A stretch of DNA of 64,000 nucleotides from an uncultured Collinsella sp. (GTDB taxonomy: Bacteria; Actinomycetota; Coriobacteriia; Coriobacteriales; Coriobacteriaceae), in assembly GCA_902470805.1 (NCBI GenBank), contig CABRHX010000002.1, positions 93,840-157,839 of the forward strand. The letters are read 5' to 3'. The notes beneath the pieces are model-generated. The model made no database searches. It was not told the origin of the DNA and saw nothing but the letters and a program-made list of their open reading frames with translations. A program made the position numbers and the translations under genes. Shown here piece after piece: positions 34,578-44,889 of the stretch. Numbering within the stretch: position 1 is the first letter of the stretch; each line of letters opens with the position of its first letter.

Positions 34578-36311
34578 CTACGAGTGGACAACCACGCACA
34601 GGCCGACTTTGATGCAGTCGTGAAGTGCCTTGGCGTCTGCCAGGCGCAGGTTGATGCAACCGTGGCTGCCGCACCACTTGTACGACTCGGCATTATCGAA
34701 GCTCTTGTCGTTTTGCCAGGTGGCATCGTGGAAGCCGATCATATTGCCCTCGAACGGCATCCAGTAGCTCACCGGGCTTTCGTATTTGGGCTTACCGGTC
34801 TCGGGGTCCTTGGCTCCGATCAGGGTACTGCCGCCGTCGTTGCTGTTGATCTGCCACACGCCTTCGGGGGTGGCGTCCTCGCCCGGCTTGCCCGAGATAA
34901 AGTTGGCCTCCCAAACGATATTTCCGCTCTCGTCATAGTAGCGCGCGTGCTGTTCGGACAAGTCGACGTCGATATACGCCTTCCAGTCGGGCTCTCCCTT
35001 TGCGGTAAAGGTGTCGGCCTTCTGGGAGTACTTGATCTCGATTTCTCCGGTCTGCTTGTTGTTAATGGCGTCCTCGACCTGCTTGGCGAGCGAGCTGCTG
35101 TCGATGGACCAACCAAAGTCACCGCCTTCGACGGCGCACTGCTTGCCATCGGCGCGCGTCCACCAGCGAGTGGAGCCCACGGTATTAAAGCCGTTGGCGA
35201 GCTCGGCTGCCCAGCTGCTGATCTGTGACGTATCGAGCGTGGGGCTGGCCGGATCGGCAAAGCTGATCCACTGTAAGACGGAGCTGCCATCAACCATGCC
35301 GGCATCCTCGCCGTTGAGCTTGAGGGTCACGTTGACGCCCAGGAAGTTGTTGGCGGCATCGCATGCGGCCTGAATCTGATCATCGGTCAGCGTTCCATTG
35401 AGCGGCTCATAGGCATCGTTGCCGAGCTTGGAAAGATCAACGGTCTCGGCCAGCGAGGCAAGCTCGAGCTCGGCATATTTAATGACATGCTCGCGGTTGA
35501 TTTTTTCGTTGGAGCGCACCTTCTCGACGGTAAACTTGCCGGCCTGCTCGTCATAGGAGCTATTTGCCTCGAACGTGCCCGAACGGCCCTCGTTAAACTC
35601 GTCGATGGCGGCGCCCAGATCCTTCTCAAACTGCTTTTGGTCAAAGGTGTCGGAGAGCATGGACAGGTCGACGTCTTGATCAAGATCGACTTCGTTGGAG
35701 GTAGCGGTTGTTTTGGTCTTGCCGCTTAAGGATTCCACAAGGCGGACCGGCCATACAAAGGCTTCGTTGTGGCTGATAATCTCTTTTGCGGCAGCTTCGC
35801 CGTCGACAATGGGCTCATCGGACTCGGGCTGATAGGTCCAGCTAAAGTCATCGCCTGTCACGGTGAGCTTATAGTGCTTCCATGCCGAGTTGACCTTGGT
35901 GGCGGCAGACGAAGCGTTGGAGAACGAGACGTCGACGCCGGCGATGGTGGTGTTGGGGTAGGCTACCTGCGAAAATGCTACGACGCCTACGATATAGACA
36001 ATGACGATTAGACCCAGGACGACAAAGAGCGTCGTCTTTTTGCCCGACTTATTGTTGCCGGCGGACTTGCGCGCGGGGCCGCGATCGCCTCGAGCGTGCG
36101 TGGGGGGGTGCTTGGGCGCATTACCGTTTGCCTGGTGCTGCTGACGTTGTTGACGCTGCTGTCGCTGTTGGTTCGGGCGTTGGGAAGCGTTTGCCGCACC
36201 ACGCTGCTGACCGTGGCTCGGCGCGATAGGACGCGGCGACTGAACGCCGCCGGTGTGCCTGCTCGGCTGCTGCGGATCGGGAATCAGTTGAGTTCGATCG
36301 TTTTGCGACAT
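34578..36311 (-). CDS. Membrane-anchored L,D-transpeptidase (YkuD) with PG-binding-like repeats
   Basis: 577 residues. The cytoplasmic N-terminus (1-90) is rich in Gln, Arg and Pro (QQRQQRQQRQQHQANG). One membrane helix follows (TTLFVVLGLIVIVYIVGVVA), then two vanW/PG-binding-4-like regions (about 130-390). A C-terminal YkuD domain (about 440-577) has the catalytic cluster FHDATW and SHGCINLRLADAKALHD. It would form 3-3 cross-links in peptidoglycan outside the cell. ATG 36311 is chosen because GAAGGA lies about 10 nt upstream; ATG 36320 is too close to that site. Confidence 0.9.
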   Translation of the reverse strand: MSQNDRTQLIPDPQQPSRHTGGVQSPRPIAPSHGQQRGAANASQRPNQQRQQRQQRQQHQANGNAPKHPPTHARGDRGPARKSAGNNKSGKKTTLFVVLGLIVIVYIVGVVAFSQVAYPNTTIAGVDVSFSNASSAATKVNSAWKHYKLTVTGDDFSWTYQPESDEPIVDGEAAAKEIISHNEAFVWPVRLVESLSGKTKTTATSNEVDLDQDVDLSMLSDTFDQKQFEKDLGAAIDEFNEGRSGTFEANSSYDEQAGKFTVEKVRSNEKINREHVIKYAELELASLAETVDLSKLGNDAYEPLNGTLTDDQIQAACDAANNFLGVNVTLKLNGEDAGMVDGSSVLQWISFADPASPTLDTSQISSWAAELANGFNTVGSTRWWTRADGKQCAVEGGDFGWSIDSSSLAKQVEDAINNKQTGEIEIKYSQKADTFTAKGEPDWKAYIDVDLSEQHARYYDESGNIVWEANFISGKPGEDATPEGVWQINSNDGGSTLIGAKDPETGKPKYESPVSYWMPFEGNMIGFHDATWQNDKSFDNAESYKWCGSHGCINLRLADAKALHDCIKVGLCVVVHS

Positions 36312-36417
36312 CGTATGCATATCCTTCGATTTTCGCCTTGCGGTTCATCGTGTTTTTTCTGGGCTTGCATTATAGCGATTGCCCTACTGTTTGTGGTACG
36401 GAAACGGTGGCATTCAA

Positions 36418-36446
36418 AAGAGGTGGGACATTTGTCCCACCTTTGA
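36418..36446 (-). terminator. Terminator of the serine dehydratase gene
   Basis: AGGTGGGACA/TGTCCCACCT around TT lies just past the serine dehydratase stop. On the minus strand it runs into CTTTTG. The stem is nearly perfect and could also serve the plus strand. Confidence 0.65.
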
Positions 36447-36460
36447 GTCATTCTTTGCCG

Positions 36461-38068
36461 TTATCCGCACACACCGCATTTTGCACAGGCCGAAAGTGCG
36501 GCCGGAGCCTGCGCGATGCCGCCCTTTGCCGTCTCGCGCAGCGTGGCCGGCAACGCGTGGCCCACCGAGAGCATGACGTGTGCCATTTGGTCAAACGGCA
36601 CCAGACTCTTAATGCCGGCGAGGGCGAGTTGTGCCGAGCTAAAGGCCGCTGCCACGCCGATGGCGTTGCGGTTTTGGCAGGGCACCTCCACGAGGCCGCC
36701 TACGGGGTCACAAACGAGGCCCAGCAGGTTACTCAGTGCGATGGAGCTGGCATCGAGCGCCTGCTCGGGTGTGCCGCCGAGCATCTGCACCAGCGCGGCG
36801 GCTGCCATGGCGGCAGCGCTTCCCACCTCGGCCTGGCAGCCGCCCTCGGCGCCGGCGACGCAGGCGCTCGTGGTGAGGTTGAGGCCGATGGCGGCTGCGC
36901 AGTAGAGCGCGTCCATGACCTGCTCGTCATCGAGCTGCAGGCGATCGGCGAGCGCAAGCACGCAGCCGGGCACGACACCCGCGGAGCCTGCCGTGGGGGC
37001 GGCGACGATCACTCCCATCGTGGCGGAGCGCTCGAGCACGGCCATCGCGCGGGCCACGGCTTCGGTCTGGACGGGGCCCATCAGGCTTTCACTCAAATCG
37101 TTGCGACCGGTGGCTTCGACGAGCTTGGCCTCGCCGCCGATAAGCCCGCCGAGCGATCGCTGCGGATTGGCGATGGGGGCCGTGGTCTCCTCGCGCATGA
37201 CGTCGAGCACGCGGCGCATGGCGGCGACGGCGTGGGCCTCGCCGGTCAGACGCGCCTCGCGAACGGCCATGACAGCGCCGATGCTGAGCCCCAGTTCCTC
37301 GCACGCATCGAGCAGCTGCTCGCCGTCGTCGAAGATTTCCTTGGCCGAGACGCCGGGGGAGAGCGACGAGGCAGAACCGGGGAGCTCGATAAACGTTGCG
37401 TAATCGACATTGTCGAGCTTGCGCAGCATGGGGACGACGGTGTCGTCGGGCGCGCCGTCGGTCTCAAAGACGGAGTAGGCCTGGCCGCCCACTTCGGTGC
37501 GGTAGGTACGGCAAAACGCGATGTTTACATGGGCGTAGGCGAGCAGGTTGGTGAGCGCGGCGAGTACACCGGGGACGTCCTTGTGCGCCACGAAGAGCGT
37601 GGAATACATGCCCGAGATGTCGACGCCGACGCCGTTAATGCGGCTGATGCGCATCTTGCCACCGCCCAGGCTCTCGCCGCGAACCTGTGCCGTGGCGCCC
37701 GTGTCGTCGACCATTTCGATGTCGACGGTGTTGGGGTGGATGGAGGCGTCGTCGCCTTTGATGTCAAAGCGATATTCGAGGCCCTGCTCGCGCGCGAGGT
37801 CGAAGGCCTGCTTGATGTTCTCGTCATCGGTGTCGAGGCCCAGGATGCCCGCGACGAGTGCACGATCGGTGCCGTGGCCGCGGTAGGTGTGGGCGAAGGA
37901 GTTCCACAGGCCAAAGGTGACTTTGGTGATGCGGCCTTCCAGCAGGCTGGCGGCAACTTGGGCGCAGCGCAGGGCGCCGGCGGTGTGCGATGAGCTGGGG
38001 CCGACCATGACGGGGCCCAAGATCTCGAATGCCGAGGTCGTAGCTAGTGTTTGCGGCTTGCCTGCCAT
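36461..38068 (-). CDS. sdaA: L-serine dehydratase, single-chain, Fe-S type
   Basis: 535 residues with the beta part first. GPVMVGPSSSHTAGA is the N-terminal signature; an ACT-like stretch (about 145-225) follows, then the alpha part from about 245. Cysteines for the 4Fe-4S cluster appear in ACVAGAEGGCQAEVG and LVCDPVGGLVEVPCQNRN, and the chain ends CAKCGVCG. It converts L-serine to pyruvate and ammonia in anaerobes. Many Gram-positive bacteria split this enzyme into two chains; here it is one. A palindromic repeat occupies its upstream gap. Confidence 0.92.
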   Translation of the reverse strand: MAGKPQTLATTSAFEILGPVMVGPSSSHTAGALRCAQVAASLLEGRITKVTFGLWNSFAHTYRGHGTDRALVAGILGLDTDDENIKQAFDLAREQGLEYRFDIKGDDASIHPNTVDIEMVDDTGATAQVRGESLGGGKMRISRINGVGVDISGMYSTLFVAHKDVPGVLAALTNLLAYAHVNIAFCRTYRTEVGGQAYSVFETDGAPDDTVVPMLRKLDNVDYATFIELPGSASSLSPGVSAKEIFDDGEQLLDACEELGLSIGAVMAVREARLTGEAHAVAAMRRVLDVMREETTAPIANPQRSLGGLIGGEAKLVEATGRNDLSESLMGPVQTEAVARAMAVLERSATMGVIVAAPTAGSAGVVPGCVLALADRLQLDDEQVMDALYCAAAIGLNLTTSACVAGAEGGCQAEVGSAAAMAAAALVQMLGGTPEQALDASSIALSNLLGLVCDPVGGLVEVPCQNRNAIGVAAAFSSAQLALAGIKSLVPFDQMAHVMLSVGHALPATLRETAKGGIAQAPAALSACAKCGVCG

Positions 38069-38091
38069 GGATGCTCCTTATCTATCCCGTC

Positions 38092-38244
38092 GTCCCGAGG
38101 GGCGGGACATACTCTGTCCCGCCGTTCCGAGGGCTTTAGTATTTGGTCGCTTGCTCGGACAGTCCTGCTCGCACGGAGGCCACATTAAGTGGCCTCCGGC
38201 TCGTGCGGAACTCGCGATCGACCTTATGCCCCGCCCCTCGGGAC
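38092..38244. repeat. Palindromic element sharing its core with 453-604
   Basis: Outer arms 38092-38110 and 38226-38244 are 19-nt inverted repeats with one mismatch and differ from the arms of the first element. Inside, 38159-38218 (minus strand) matches 495-554 over 60 nt except in the inner stem: GAGGCCAC/GTGGCCTC here versus AAGAGCAC/GTGCTCTT there. Both keep the TTAAT loop. A small GGGAC/GTCCC hairpin lies in the left part. It fills much of the 343-bp gap between the serine dehydratase gene and metK. Confidence 0.85.
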
Positions 38245-38340
38245 TAAGGATACATGGTAGAAGGGCGCGTGCCTCAAAATTCATTAGCTGGTGACGCAGC
38301 GTAGGCTCATATCGAAATATCTTCACCACCGGATTAATAA

Positions 38341-38374
38341 AAAAGAAGTACCGCTTGGGGGCGGTACTTCTTTT
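38341..38374 (-). terminator. metK terminator
   Basis: A 14-bp stem AAAAGAAGTACCGC/GCGGTACTTCTTTT with a 6-nt loop. On the minus strand it runs into TTATTAAT after the T-rich stem, 38 nt past the metK stop. Confidence 0.85.
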
Positions 38375-38411
38375 GGTGCGTTGCTATTTGGCTGCGGCTT
38401 TTCTCGTTAGC

Positions 38412-39692
<1,281 letters not shown>

Positions 39693-39702
39693 GATTGTCC
39701 TT

Positions 39703-39741
39703 TCAAAAACGTGTCCCGGCGACCGTTACCATTCCGCCGGG
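39703..39741 (-). promoter_or_regulatory. Hairpin plus T-run in the metK leader (possible attenuator)
   Basis: On the minus strand CCCGGCG pairs with CGCCGGG around 13 nt, followed by ACACGTTTTT and then the AAAGGA ribosome site. This looks like an intrinsic terminator placed directly before the start codon. I do not see the consensus of a known SAM riboswitch upstream. Confidence 0.55.
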
Positions 39742-39798
39742 CTCTCTATGCAAGGGCACATCATAGCGCGTAAATCAAACATTCACACCCTTTCCGCA

Positions 39799-39907
39799 CC
39801 TACTCATTGGGGACAGACTTAAATGACCAGCCTTCCTAAGTGCCGACAGGTTGCCCAATGACTGGTCATTTAAGTCTGTCCCCAATGAGTATCCCCAATG
39901 AGTAGGT
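39799..39907. repeat. Palindromic element with 30-nt perfect arms and a duplicated end
   Basis: Positions 39801-39830 and 39862-39891 are perfect inverted repeats (TACTCATTGGGGACAGACTT onward) around a 31-nt spacer. The outer 16 nt are repeated once more at 39892-39907, giving a nested alternative pairing with 39799-39814. It lies in the 295-bp gap between the divergent metK and gltX genes. Confidence 0.85.
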
Positions 39908-39987
39908 CGGTGCCCTTTGTGCGGAGGTTGCTTTGATGCTTTATACTGGTGCGGTTAGACATCCATCCTGCAATCGAGGAGATTTCC

Positions 39988-41463
39988 ATGGCATCAGACG
40001 TTCGCGTCCGCTTTGCACCCTCACCGACGGGCAAGCTGCACATTGGCGGCGCCCGCACCGCTATCTATAACTGGGCTTTCGCCCGTGCTAACGGCGGCAC
40101 GTTCATCCTGCGCATCGACGACACCGACCCCACCCGCTCTACCGACGAGAACACGCAGATCATCCTGCGCGCCATGCGTTGGCTGGGCCTGGACTGGGAC
40201 GAGGGTCCCGAGGTGGGCGGCGATTTTGGCCCCTACGCCCAGACCGAGCGCCTGGACCTGTACAAGCAGGCCGCCCAGAAGCTTTGGGACGAGGGCAAGG
40301 CCTATCCCTGCTTCTGCACCAAGGAGCAGCTCGACGCCGACCGCAAGGCCGCGCAGGAGCGCAAGGACCCCTTCCAGGGCTATCAGCGCCGTTGCCGCAA
40401 TCTTGATCCCGAGGAGGCCCGCCGTCGCATCGAGGCCGGCGAGTCCTACGTCCTTCGCATCAAGGTGCCCGAGGACCGCGGCGACGTCGTTATCCACGAT
40501 GCCGTCCACGGCGAGGTGACCTTCGATGCCAAGGAGCTCGACGACTTTGTCATCTTCCGCTCCGATGGCACGCCCACGTATAACTTTGCGACCGTCGTCG
40601 ACGACGCCATGATGAAGATCACCCATATCATCCGTGGCGACGACCACCTGTCGAACACCCCGCGTCAGGTCATGGTCTACGAGGCCCTCGGCGCGCCCGT
40701 GCCTACGTTCGCCCACATCTCCATGATCCTGGGCGCCGACGGCAAGAAGCTCTCCAAGCGCCACGGCGCCACCTCGGTGGAGGAGTACCGCGACGCCGGC
40801 TACCTGTCCGACGCCTTCGTCAACTACCTGGCGTTGCTCGGCTGGTCGCTCGACGGCGAGACTACAATCATCCCGCGCGATGTTCTGGCCAGTAAGTTTT
40901 CGCTCGACCGCATCTCCAAGAACCCGGCGACCTTCGACCCCAAGAAGCTCGACTGGGTCAATGCCGAGTACATCAACGGCATGACCGATGCCCAGTTTGC
41001 CGACGAGATCATGGTCCCCGAGCTGCACGAGGCGGGCCTCATCGAGGGCAACGTCGAGTACGGCGAGGACTGGATCGACGCGCTTGCCGCTATCGTCAAG
41101 CCGCGCACTAAGATGCCGGCCGACGCCGTGACCGTCGCCGCTCCCATCTTTGCCACGGCCGAGACGCTCGAGTATGACGAGAAATCCGTCAACAAGGGCC
41201 TGGCCAAGGAGGGCATGGGTGCCATTCTGGATGCCGCCAAGGCCGCGCTCGAGGGTGTGGACGAGTGGACGGCTGCCAATATCGACGCTGCGCTTGAGCC
41301 GTTGCCCGAGCAGATGGACCTTAAGAAGCGCGTGGTGTTCCAGGCCGTGCGCGTCGCCGTTTGCGGCAACATGGTGAGCCCTCCGCTGGGCGAGACCATG
41401 GCGCTCGTCGGCCGCGACGACTGCCTGGCGCGCATCGATCGCGCCCGCACGATGGCGCTGTAA
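39988..41463 (+). CDS. gltX: Glutamyl-tRNA synthetase
   Basis: 491 residues. The class I HIGH motif appears in APSPTGKLHIGGARTAIYNW and the KMSKS equivalent in GADGKKLSKRHGATSVEEYR. The bacterial discriminating-type length and anticodon-binding C-terminal half are present. It charges tRNA-Glu, two genes for which lie at 6.7-6.9 kb. ATG 39988 follows GAGGAG; an upstream in-frame start lies in the leader without a site. Confidence 0.96.
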   Translation: MASDVRVRFAPSPTGKLHIGGARTAIYNWAFARANGGTFILRIDDTDPTRSTDENTQIILRAMRWLGLDWDEGPEVGGDFGPYAQTERLDLYKQAAQKLWDEGKAYPCFCTKEQLDADRKAAQERKDPFQGYQRRCRNLDPEEARRRIEAGESYVLRIKVPEDRGDVVIHDAVHGEVTFDAKELDDFVIFRSDGTPTYNFATVVDDAMMKITHIIRGDDHLSNTPRQVMVYEALGAPVPTFAHISMILGADGKKLSKRHGATSVEEYRDAGYLSDAFVNYLALLGWSLDGETTIIPRDVLASKFSLDRISKNPATFDPKKLDWVNAEYINGMTDAQFADEIMVPELHEAGLIEGNVEYGEDWIDALAAIVKPRTKMPADAVTVAAPIFATAETLEYDEKSVNKGLAKEGMGAILDAAKAALEGVDEWTAANIDAALEPLPEQMDLKKRVVFQAVRVAVCGNMVSPPLGETMALVGRDDCLARIDRARTMAL

Positions 41464-41486
41464 TCGCTGCGCAAACGTTTGTATCC

Positions 41487-41518
41487 GAGCCCCGTTCACC
41501 TCAAGCGGGGCTCTTGTT
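41487..41518 (+). terminator. gltX terminator
   Basis: GAGCCCCG pairs with CGGGGCTC around 11 nt and is followed by TTGTTT. Confidence 0.8.
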
Positions 41519-41552
41519 TCTGTAGACGTATGGGATAGGAGGTGCTGGGGCC

Positions 41553-44006
41553 ATGGCTGAGCAACTTTCGCTGTTTGGTTCGCCTGAACCCGAGCGGGCT
41601 CCGGTGAAGCCTGTGCCTGCCGCTGCCTCGGCTCAGCCTAAGCCTGCACCCGAACCCGTCACCGCCTATGCGAGCGTGGTCCTCGACATCCCGACGCGTG
41701 CGCTGTCCGAGCCGTTTGCTTATGGCATTCCCCGGTCCTTTGCCAACGAGGCGCAGATCGGATCCACGGTCCTGGTCCACTTTGGTAACCGTGCGGCCGC
41801 GGGCTATATCGTCGACATTGCGCCTGATCTGGGCGACCTGCAGGGCAACAACGCCCTCGAACCCGCGCGCATTAAAGCCATCGAGGCTATCCTCAGCAAA
41901 CCGCTCTTTACCGCCGAGGCTGCCCGCATCGCGCGCTGGATGAGCCGTGAGTATGTTGCGACGCTTACCGAGTGCCTGCGCCTGTTCTTGCCCCCGGGCG
42001 GCAGCCCGCGTGTGGTCAAGGGCGACGACGGCGTGTGGGCCGTTGAGCGCCCCGCCGTCAAACCCATCCAAAACCGCTGGGTCATGCTCACGCCCGAGGG
42101 CTTCGACTATACGCCGCCCAAGACCGCGGTCCGCCAGCGTCAGCTCATCGAGGCGCTCCAGTGCGGCCCGGTCACGACGCGCGACCTCAACCTTCTCTAT
42201 AACAGCATGTCGGCGACCATCAAGTCGCTCGAAAGGCGCGGCGTCGTGGTGGTGGAGGAGCGCCGTGCTTGGCGTGGCTGCAGCGAGCAGACCACGCTGT
42301 CCTCGGCAAGCGGCAAGGCGCCGGTCTCCCTTACCAACGGCCAGCAACAGGCACTCGCGCAGATTGAGCGCGCCCGTCTGGACGCTCATGGCGACGTGGT
42401 GCTGGTCGACGGCGTCACCGGTTCCGGCAAAACCGAGGTCTACCTCTCCGCCATCGAGCGCGTGCTGGCAGCCGGCCGTTCGGCCTGCGTGCTCGTGCCC
42501 GAGATCTCGCTGACGGCCCAGACCGTCGGCCGTTTTCGCTCGCGCTTTGGCGAAACGGTTGCGGTCTTCCACTCGCGCCTTTCGGCCGGTGAACGCTTGG
42601 ACCAATGGGATATGGTCGCCAGCGGTGCCGCGCGCGTGGTCGTGGGCGCGCGTTCGGCGCTCTTTTGCCCGCTCAGCGACTTGGGCCTTATCATCATCGA
42701 CGAGGAGCACGAGACCAGTTACAAGCAGGGTTCCAGCCCGCGCTACCATGCGCGCGAAGTGGCGGCCGAGATGGCGCGTCGCTATCGCTGCCCGCTCGCG
42801 CTGGGCTCGGCCACGCCTTCTGCTGAGGCCCTCGACCGCTGCCGCCGTGGCACGTATAACGGTGCCACCTGGACGCGCGTCGAGATGCCCGAGCGCCCGG
42901 GACACGCCGTGCTGCCGACAGTCCGCATTGCCGACCTGCGCCGCGAGTTCTCGCACGGCAGCCGCTCTATGTTCTCAAAACCGCTGATGGAAGGCCTGGA
43001 GCGTGTGGTCGAGCGCCGCGAGAAGGCCGTGTTGCTGCATAACCGCCGTGGCTTTGCGCCGTTCCTTATGTGCCGCGAGTGCGGCTGCGTCCCCACCTGC
43101 AACCACTGCTCCACCGCGCTTACGTATCACGAGCGCACGCACACGCTGCAGTGTCACACATGCGGTTCGTCTTGGCGCGTGCAGCCGTATCCCGCGCCCA
43201 CGAGCCGTTGCCCCAAATGTGGCAGTCGCTACCTGGCAAAAATGGGCTTGGGTACGCAGCAGATCGAGGACGCACTGCACCAGATGTTGCCCGAGGACGT
43301 CGCCATTATTCGTATGGATGCCGATTCCACGCGCGGCAAGGATGCGCACAAAAAGCTGCTTGAGAAGTTCGATGCCGCCGATTGCGCGGTGCTGCTGGGC
43401 ACCCAAATGATCGCAAAGGGCCTCGACTTTCCCGAGGTCACGCTCGTGGGTGTGGTCAATGCCGACTTCGCCCTCAAGCTGCCGGACTTCCGCGCAGGGG
43501 AGCGCGCCTACGATCTGCTGGAGCAAGTCGCCGGCCGTGCCGGTCGTGGTGATCGCCCCGGCGAGGTCATCATCCAGACCTACCTGCCCGAGGACCCGGT
43601 CATTCGCGCCGTCGCTGAGCATGACCGTTCGATCTTTACCGACTACGACCTGGACCAGCGCCGCGACGCGCTGTACCCGCCTTTTGTTCGCCTGGTCAAC
43701 ATCTTGGTGTGGTCGGCGAACCGAGACGAAGCACAGGACTACATCGGGCGCATTGCAAAGCTCCTCAAGCGCCGTTGGCATGCTGCCGCGCCCGACTTTT
43801 TGCAGGCGGGGAGTGCCGTGCCGCAGGTGCTGGGCCCGGCTTCGTGTGTAATCGAGAGAGCCAAGGACCGTTACCGCTTCCATCTGCTTGTGAAGTCGCC
43901 CGTGGGGTACCATGTCTCTGATGATATCGACGCCTGCCTCAAAGAGGTGGGCTCTGTGCGCGGCGTGAGCGTGAGCGTTGACGTCGACGCCTATGATTTG
44001 ATGTAA
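41553..44006 (+). CDS. priA: Primosomal helicase PriA
   Basis: 817 residues. The N-terminal DNA-binding part (about 45-240) is followed by a superfamily 2 helicase: VTGSGKTEVYLSAIERVL (motif I), LIIIDEEHETSYKQGSSPRY (motif II) and QVAGRAGRGDRPGEVIIQTY (motif VI). Paired zinc-binding cysteines are seen as CRECGCVPTCNHC and CHTCGSSW...CPKCGSR. PriA reloads the replisome at stalled forks. ATG 41553 follows AGGAGGTG. It starts the conserved priA-def-fmt-rsmB group. Confidence 0.96.
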   Translation: MAEQLSLFGSPEPERAPVKPVPAAASAQPKPAPEPVTAYASVVLDIPTRALSEPFAYGIPRSFANEAQIGSTVLVHFGNRAAAGYIVDIAPDLGDLQGNNALEPARIKAIEAILSKPLFTAEAARIARWMSREYVATLTECLRLFLPPGGSPRVVKGDDGVWAVERPAVKPIQNRWVMLTPEGFDYTPPKTAVRQRQLIEALQCGPVTTRDLNLLYNSMSATIKSLERRGVVVVEERRAWRGCSEQTTLSSASGKAPVSLTNGQQQALAQIERARLDAHGDVVLVDGVTGSGKTEVYLSAIERVLAAGRSACVLVPEISLTAQTVGRFRSRFGETVAVFHSRLSAGERLDQWDMVASGAARVVVGARSALFCPLSDLGLIIIDEEHETSYKQGSSPRYHAREVAAEMARRYRCPLALGSATPSAEALDRCRRGTYNGATWTRVEMPERPGHAVLPTVRIADLRREFSHGSRSMFSKPLMEGLERVVERREKAVLLHNRRGFAPFLMCRECGCVPTCNHCSTALTYHERTHTLQCHTCGSSWRVQPYPAPTSRCPKCGSRYLAKMGLGTQQIEDALHQMLPEDVAIIRMDADSTRGKDAHKKLLEKFDAADCAVLLGTQMIAKGLDFPEVTLVGVVNADFALKLPDFRAGERAYDLLEQVAGRAGRGDRPGEVIIQTYLPEDPVIRAVAEHDRSIFTDYDLDQRRDALYPPFVRLVNILVWSANRDEAQDYIGRIAKLLKRRWHAAAPDFLQAGSAVPQVLGPASCVIERAKDRYRFHLLVKSPVGYHVSDDIDACLKEVGSVRGVSVSVDVDAYDLM

Positions 44007-44024
44007 CAACCCGAAAGGATGGCC

Positions 44025-44561
44025 ATGGAAGCCAACGGAATCGTACTGTCGCCCGACCCTCGTCTGCGCCAGGAGTGCGCCGTCATCGAGGAGATCACCC
44101 CGGCGATCGAGACGCTTGCCGAGAAGATGAAGAAGATGATGTTCGAGAACGGCGGCTGCGGCCTGGCTGCCCCGCAGATCGGCGAGCTCATTCAGCTCGT
44201 CACCATCGACTGCGACTACAGCGACAAAAACGACTACGACCCGTACGTGCTCATCAATCCCGTGATTGTGGAGCAGAGCGACCATCTGGTGCCGTTTAGC
44301 GAGGGCTGCCTGTCCATCCCCGGCATTAGCTGCGAGATCGAGCGTCCTGACCATGTCGTCGTCGAGGCGTACGACTTGGACGCCAACCTGATTCTCTACG
44401 AGGCCACGGGCGACCTGTTCTGCGTGTGCCTGCAGCACGAGATCGATCACTTGCACGGCAACACCATGTTCGAGCGATTGAAGCCGATGCAGAGGATCAA
44501 GGCAGTCAAGGAGTACCAGGACGCCCTGGCCCGCGGCGCTCGACCGGGCGAGACGGAGTAG
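44025..44561 (+). CDS. def: Peptide deformylase
   Basis: 178 residues. The three active-site motifs are GGCGLAAPQIG, EGCLSIPG (metal Cys) and LQHEIDHLHG (metal His pair and Glu). It removes the formyl group from new proteins. The ATG at 44025 has GAAAGG 6 nt upstream; ATG 44019 overlaps that site. It lies 18 nt after priA, and fmt, which makes the formylated initiator, follows after a palindromic gap. Confidence 0.96.
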   Translation: MEANGIVLSPDPRLRQECAVIEEITPAIETLAEKMKKMMFENGGCGLAAPQIGELIQLVTIDCDYSDKNDYDPYVLINPVIVEQSDHLVPFSEGCLSIPGISCEIERPDHVVVEAYDLDANLILYEATGDLFCVCLQHEIDHLHGNTMFERLKPMQRIKAVKEYQDALARGARPGETE

Positions 44562-44570
44562 GTCTCACCG

Positions 44571-44670
44571 TCCCCGGTGCTGAGCGCCCGCATATCATCC
44601 CGTGCTCAAACATTCTCGCTTTGCTGCGAAACTGCGCGCGGGACGATATGCGGGCGCTCAGCACCGGGGA
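44571..44670. repeat. Palindromic element with 32-nt arms between def and fmt
   Basis: Arms 44571-44602 and 44639-44670 are inverted repeats of 32 nt with one mismatch, enclosing 36 nt. The arms begin TCCCCGGTGCTGAGCGCCCG. The rest of the 328-bp gap (44671-44889) is T-rich and holds only a plausible ribosome site (GAGAGGAG) for fmt; I see no other feature in it. Confidence 0.85.
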
Positions 44671-44889
44671 CTGCGTTGTTCTGGCTCGGTTCGCCCGGGT
44701 GCCGTTGGGCCAGGGAGGGGCGTCTTCGCTGATAATTGCTTTGTTGGGAGGGCTGCTTTTATGCGGCTCTTTCTTTGTTTTTGGGTATATTTGTTCTTGT
44801 TGAATTGTTATTGCGGATAGGCTGGGTACTTGGCTTTCCGCTGTTATTTGTAGCCGTCTCGGCTCATTGTTGAGAGGAGACTAACAATT

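Noticed and set aside
36338..37993. 551-codon plus-strand frame opposite the serine dehydratase
   Set aside because: Antisense shadow of a gene with diagnostic Fe-S dehydratase motifs.
39693..39800. SAM-I, SAM-IV or similar riboswitch before metK
   Set aside because: Only a hairpin with T-run is present; none of the conserved SAM aptamer strings I know could be found.
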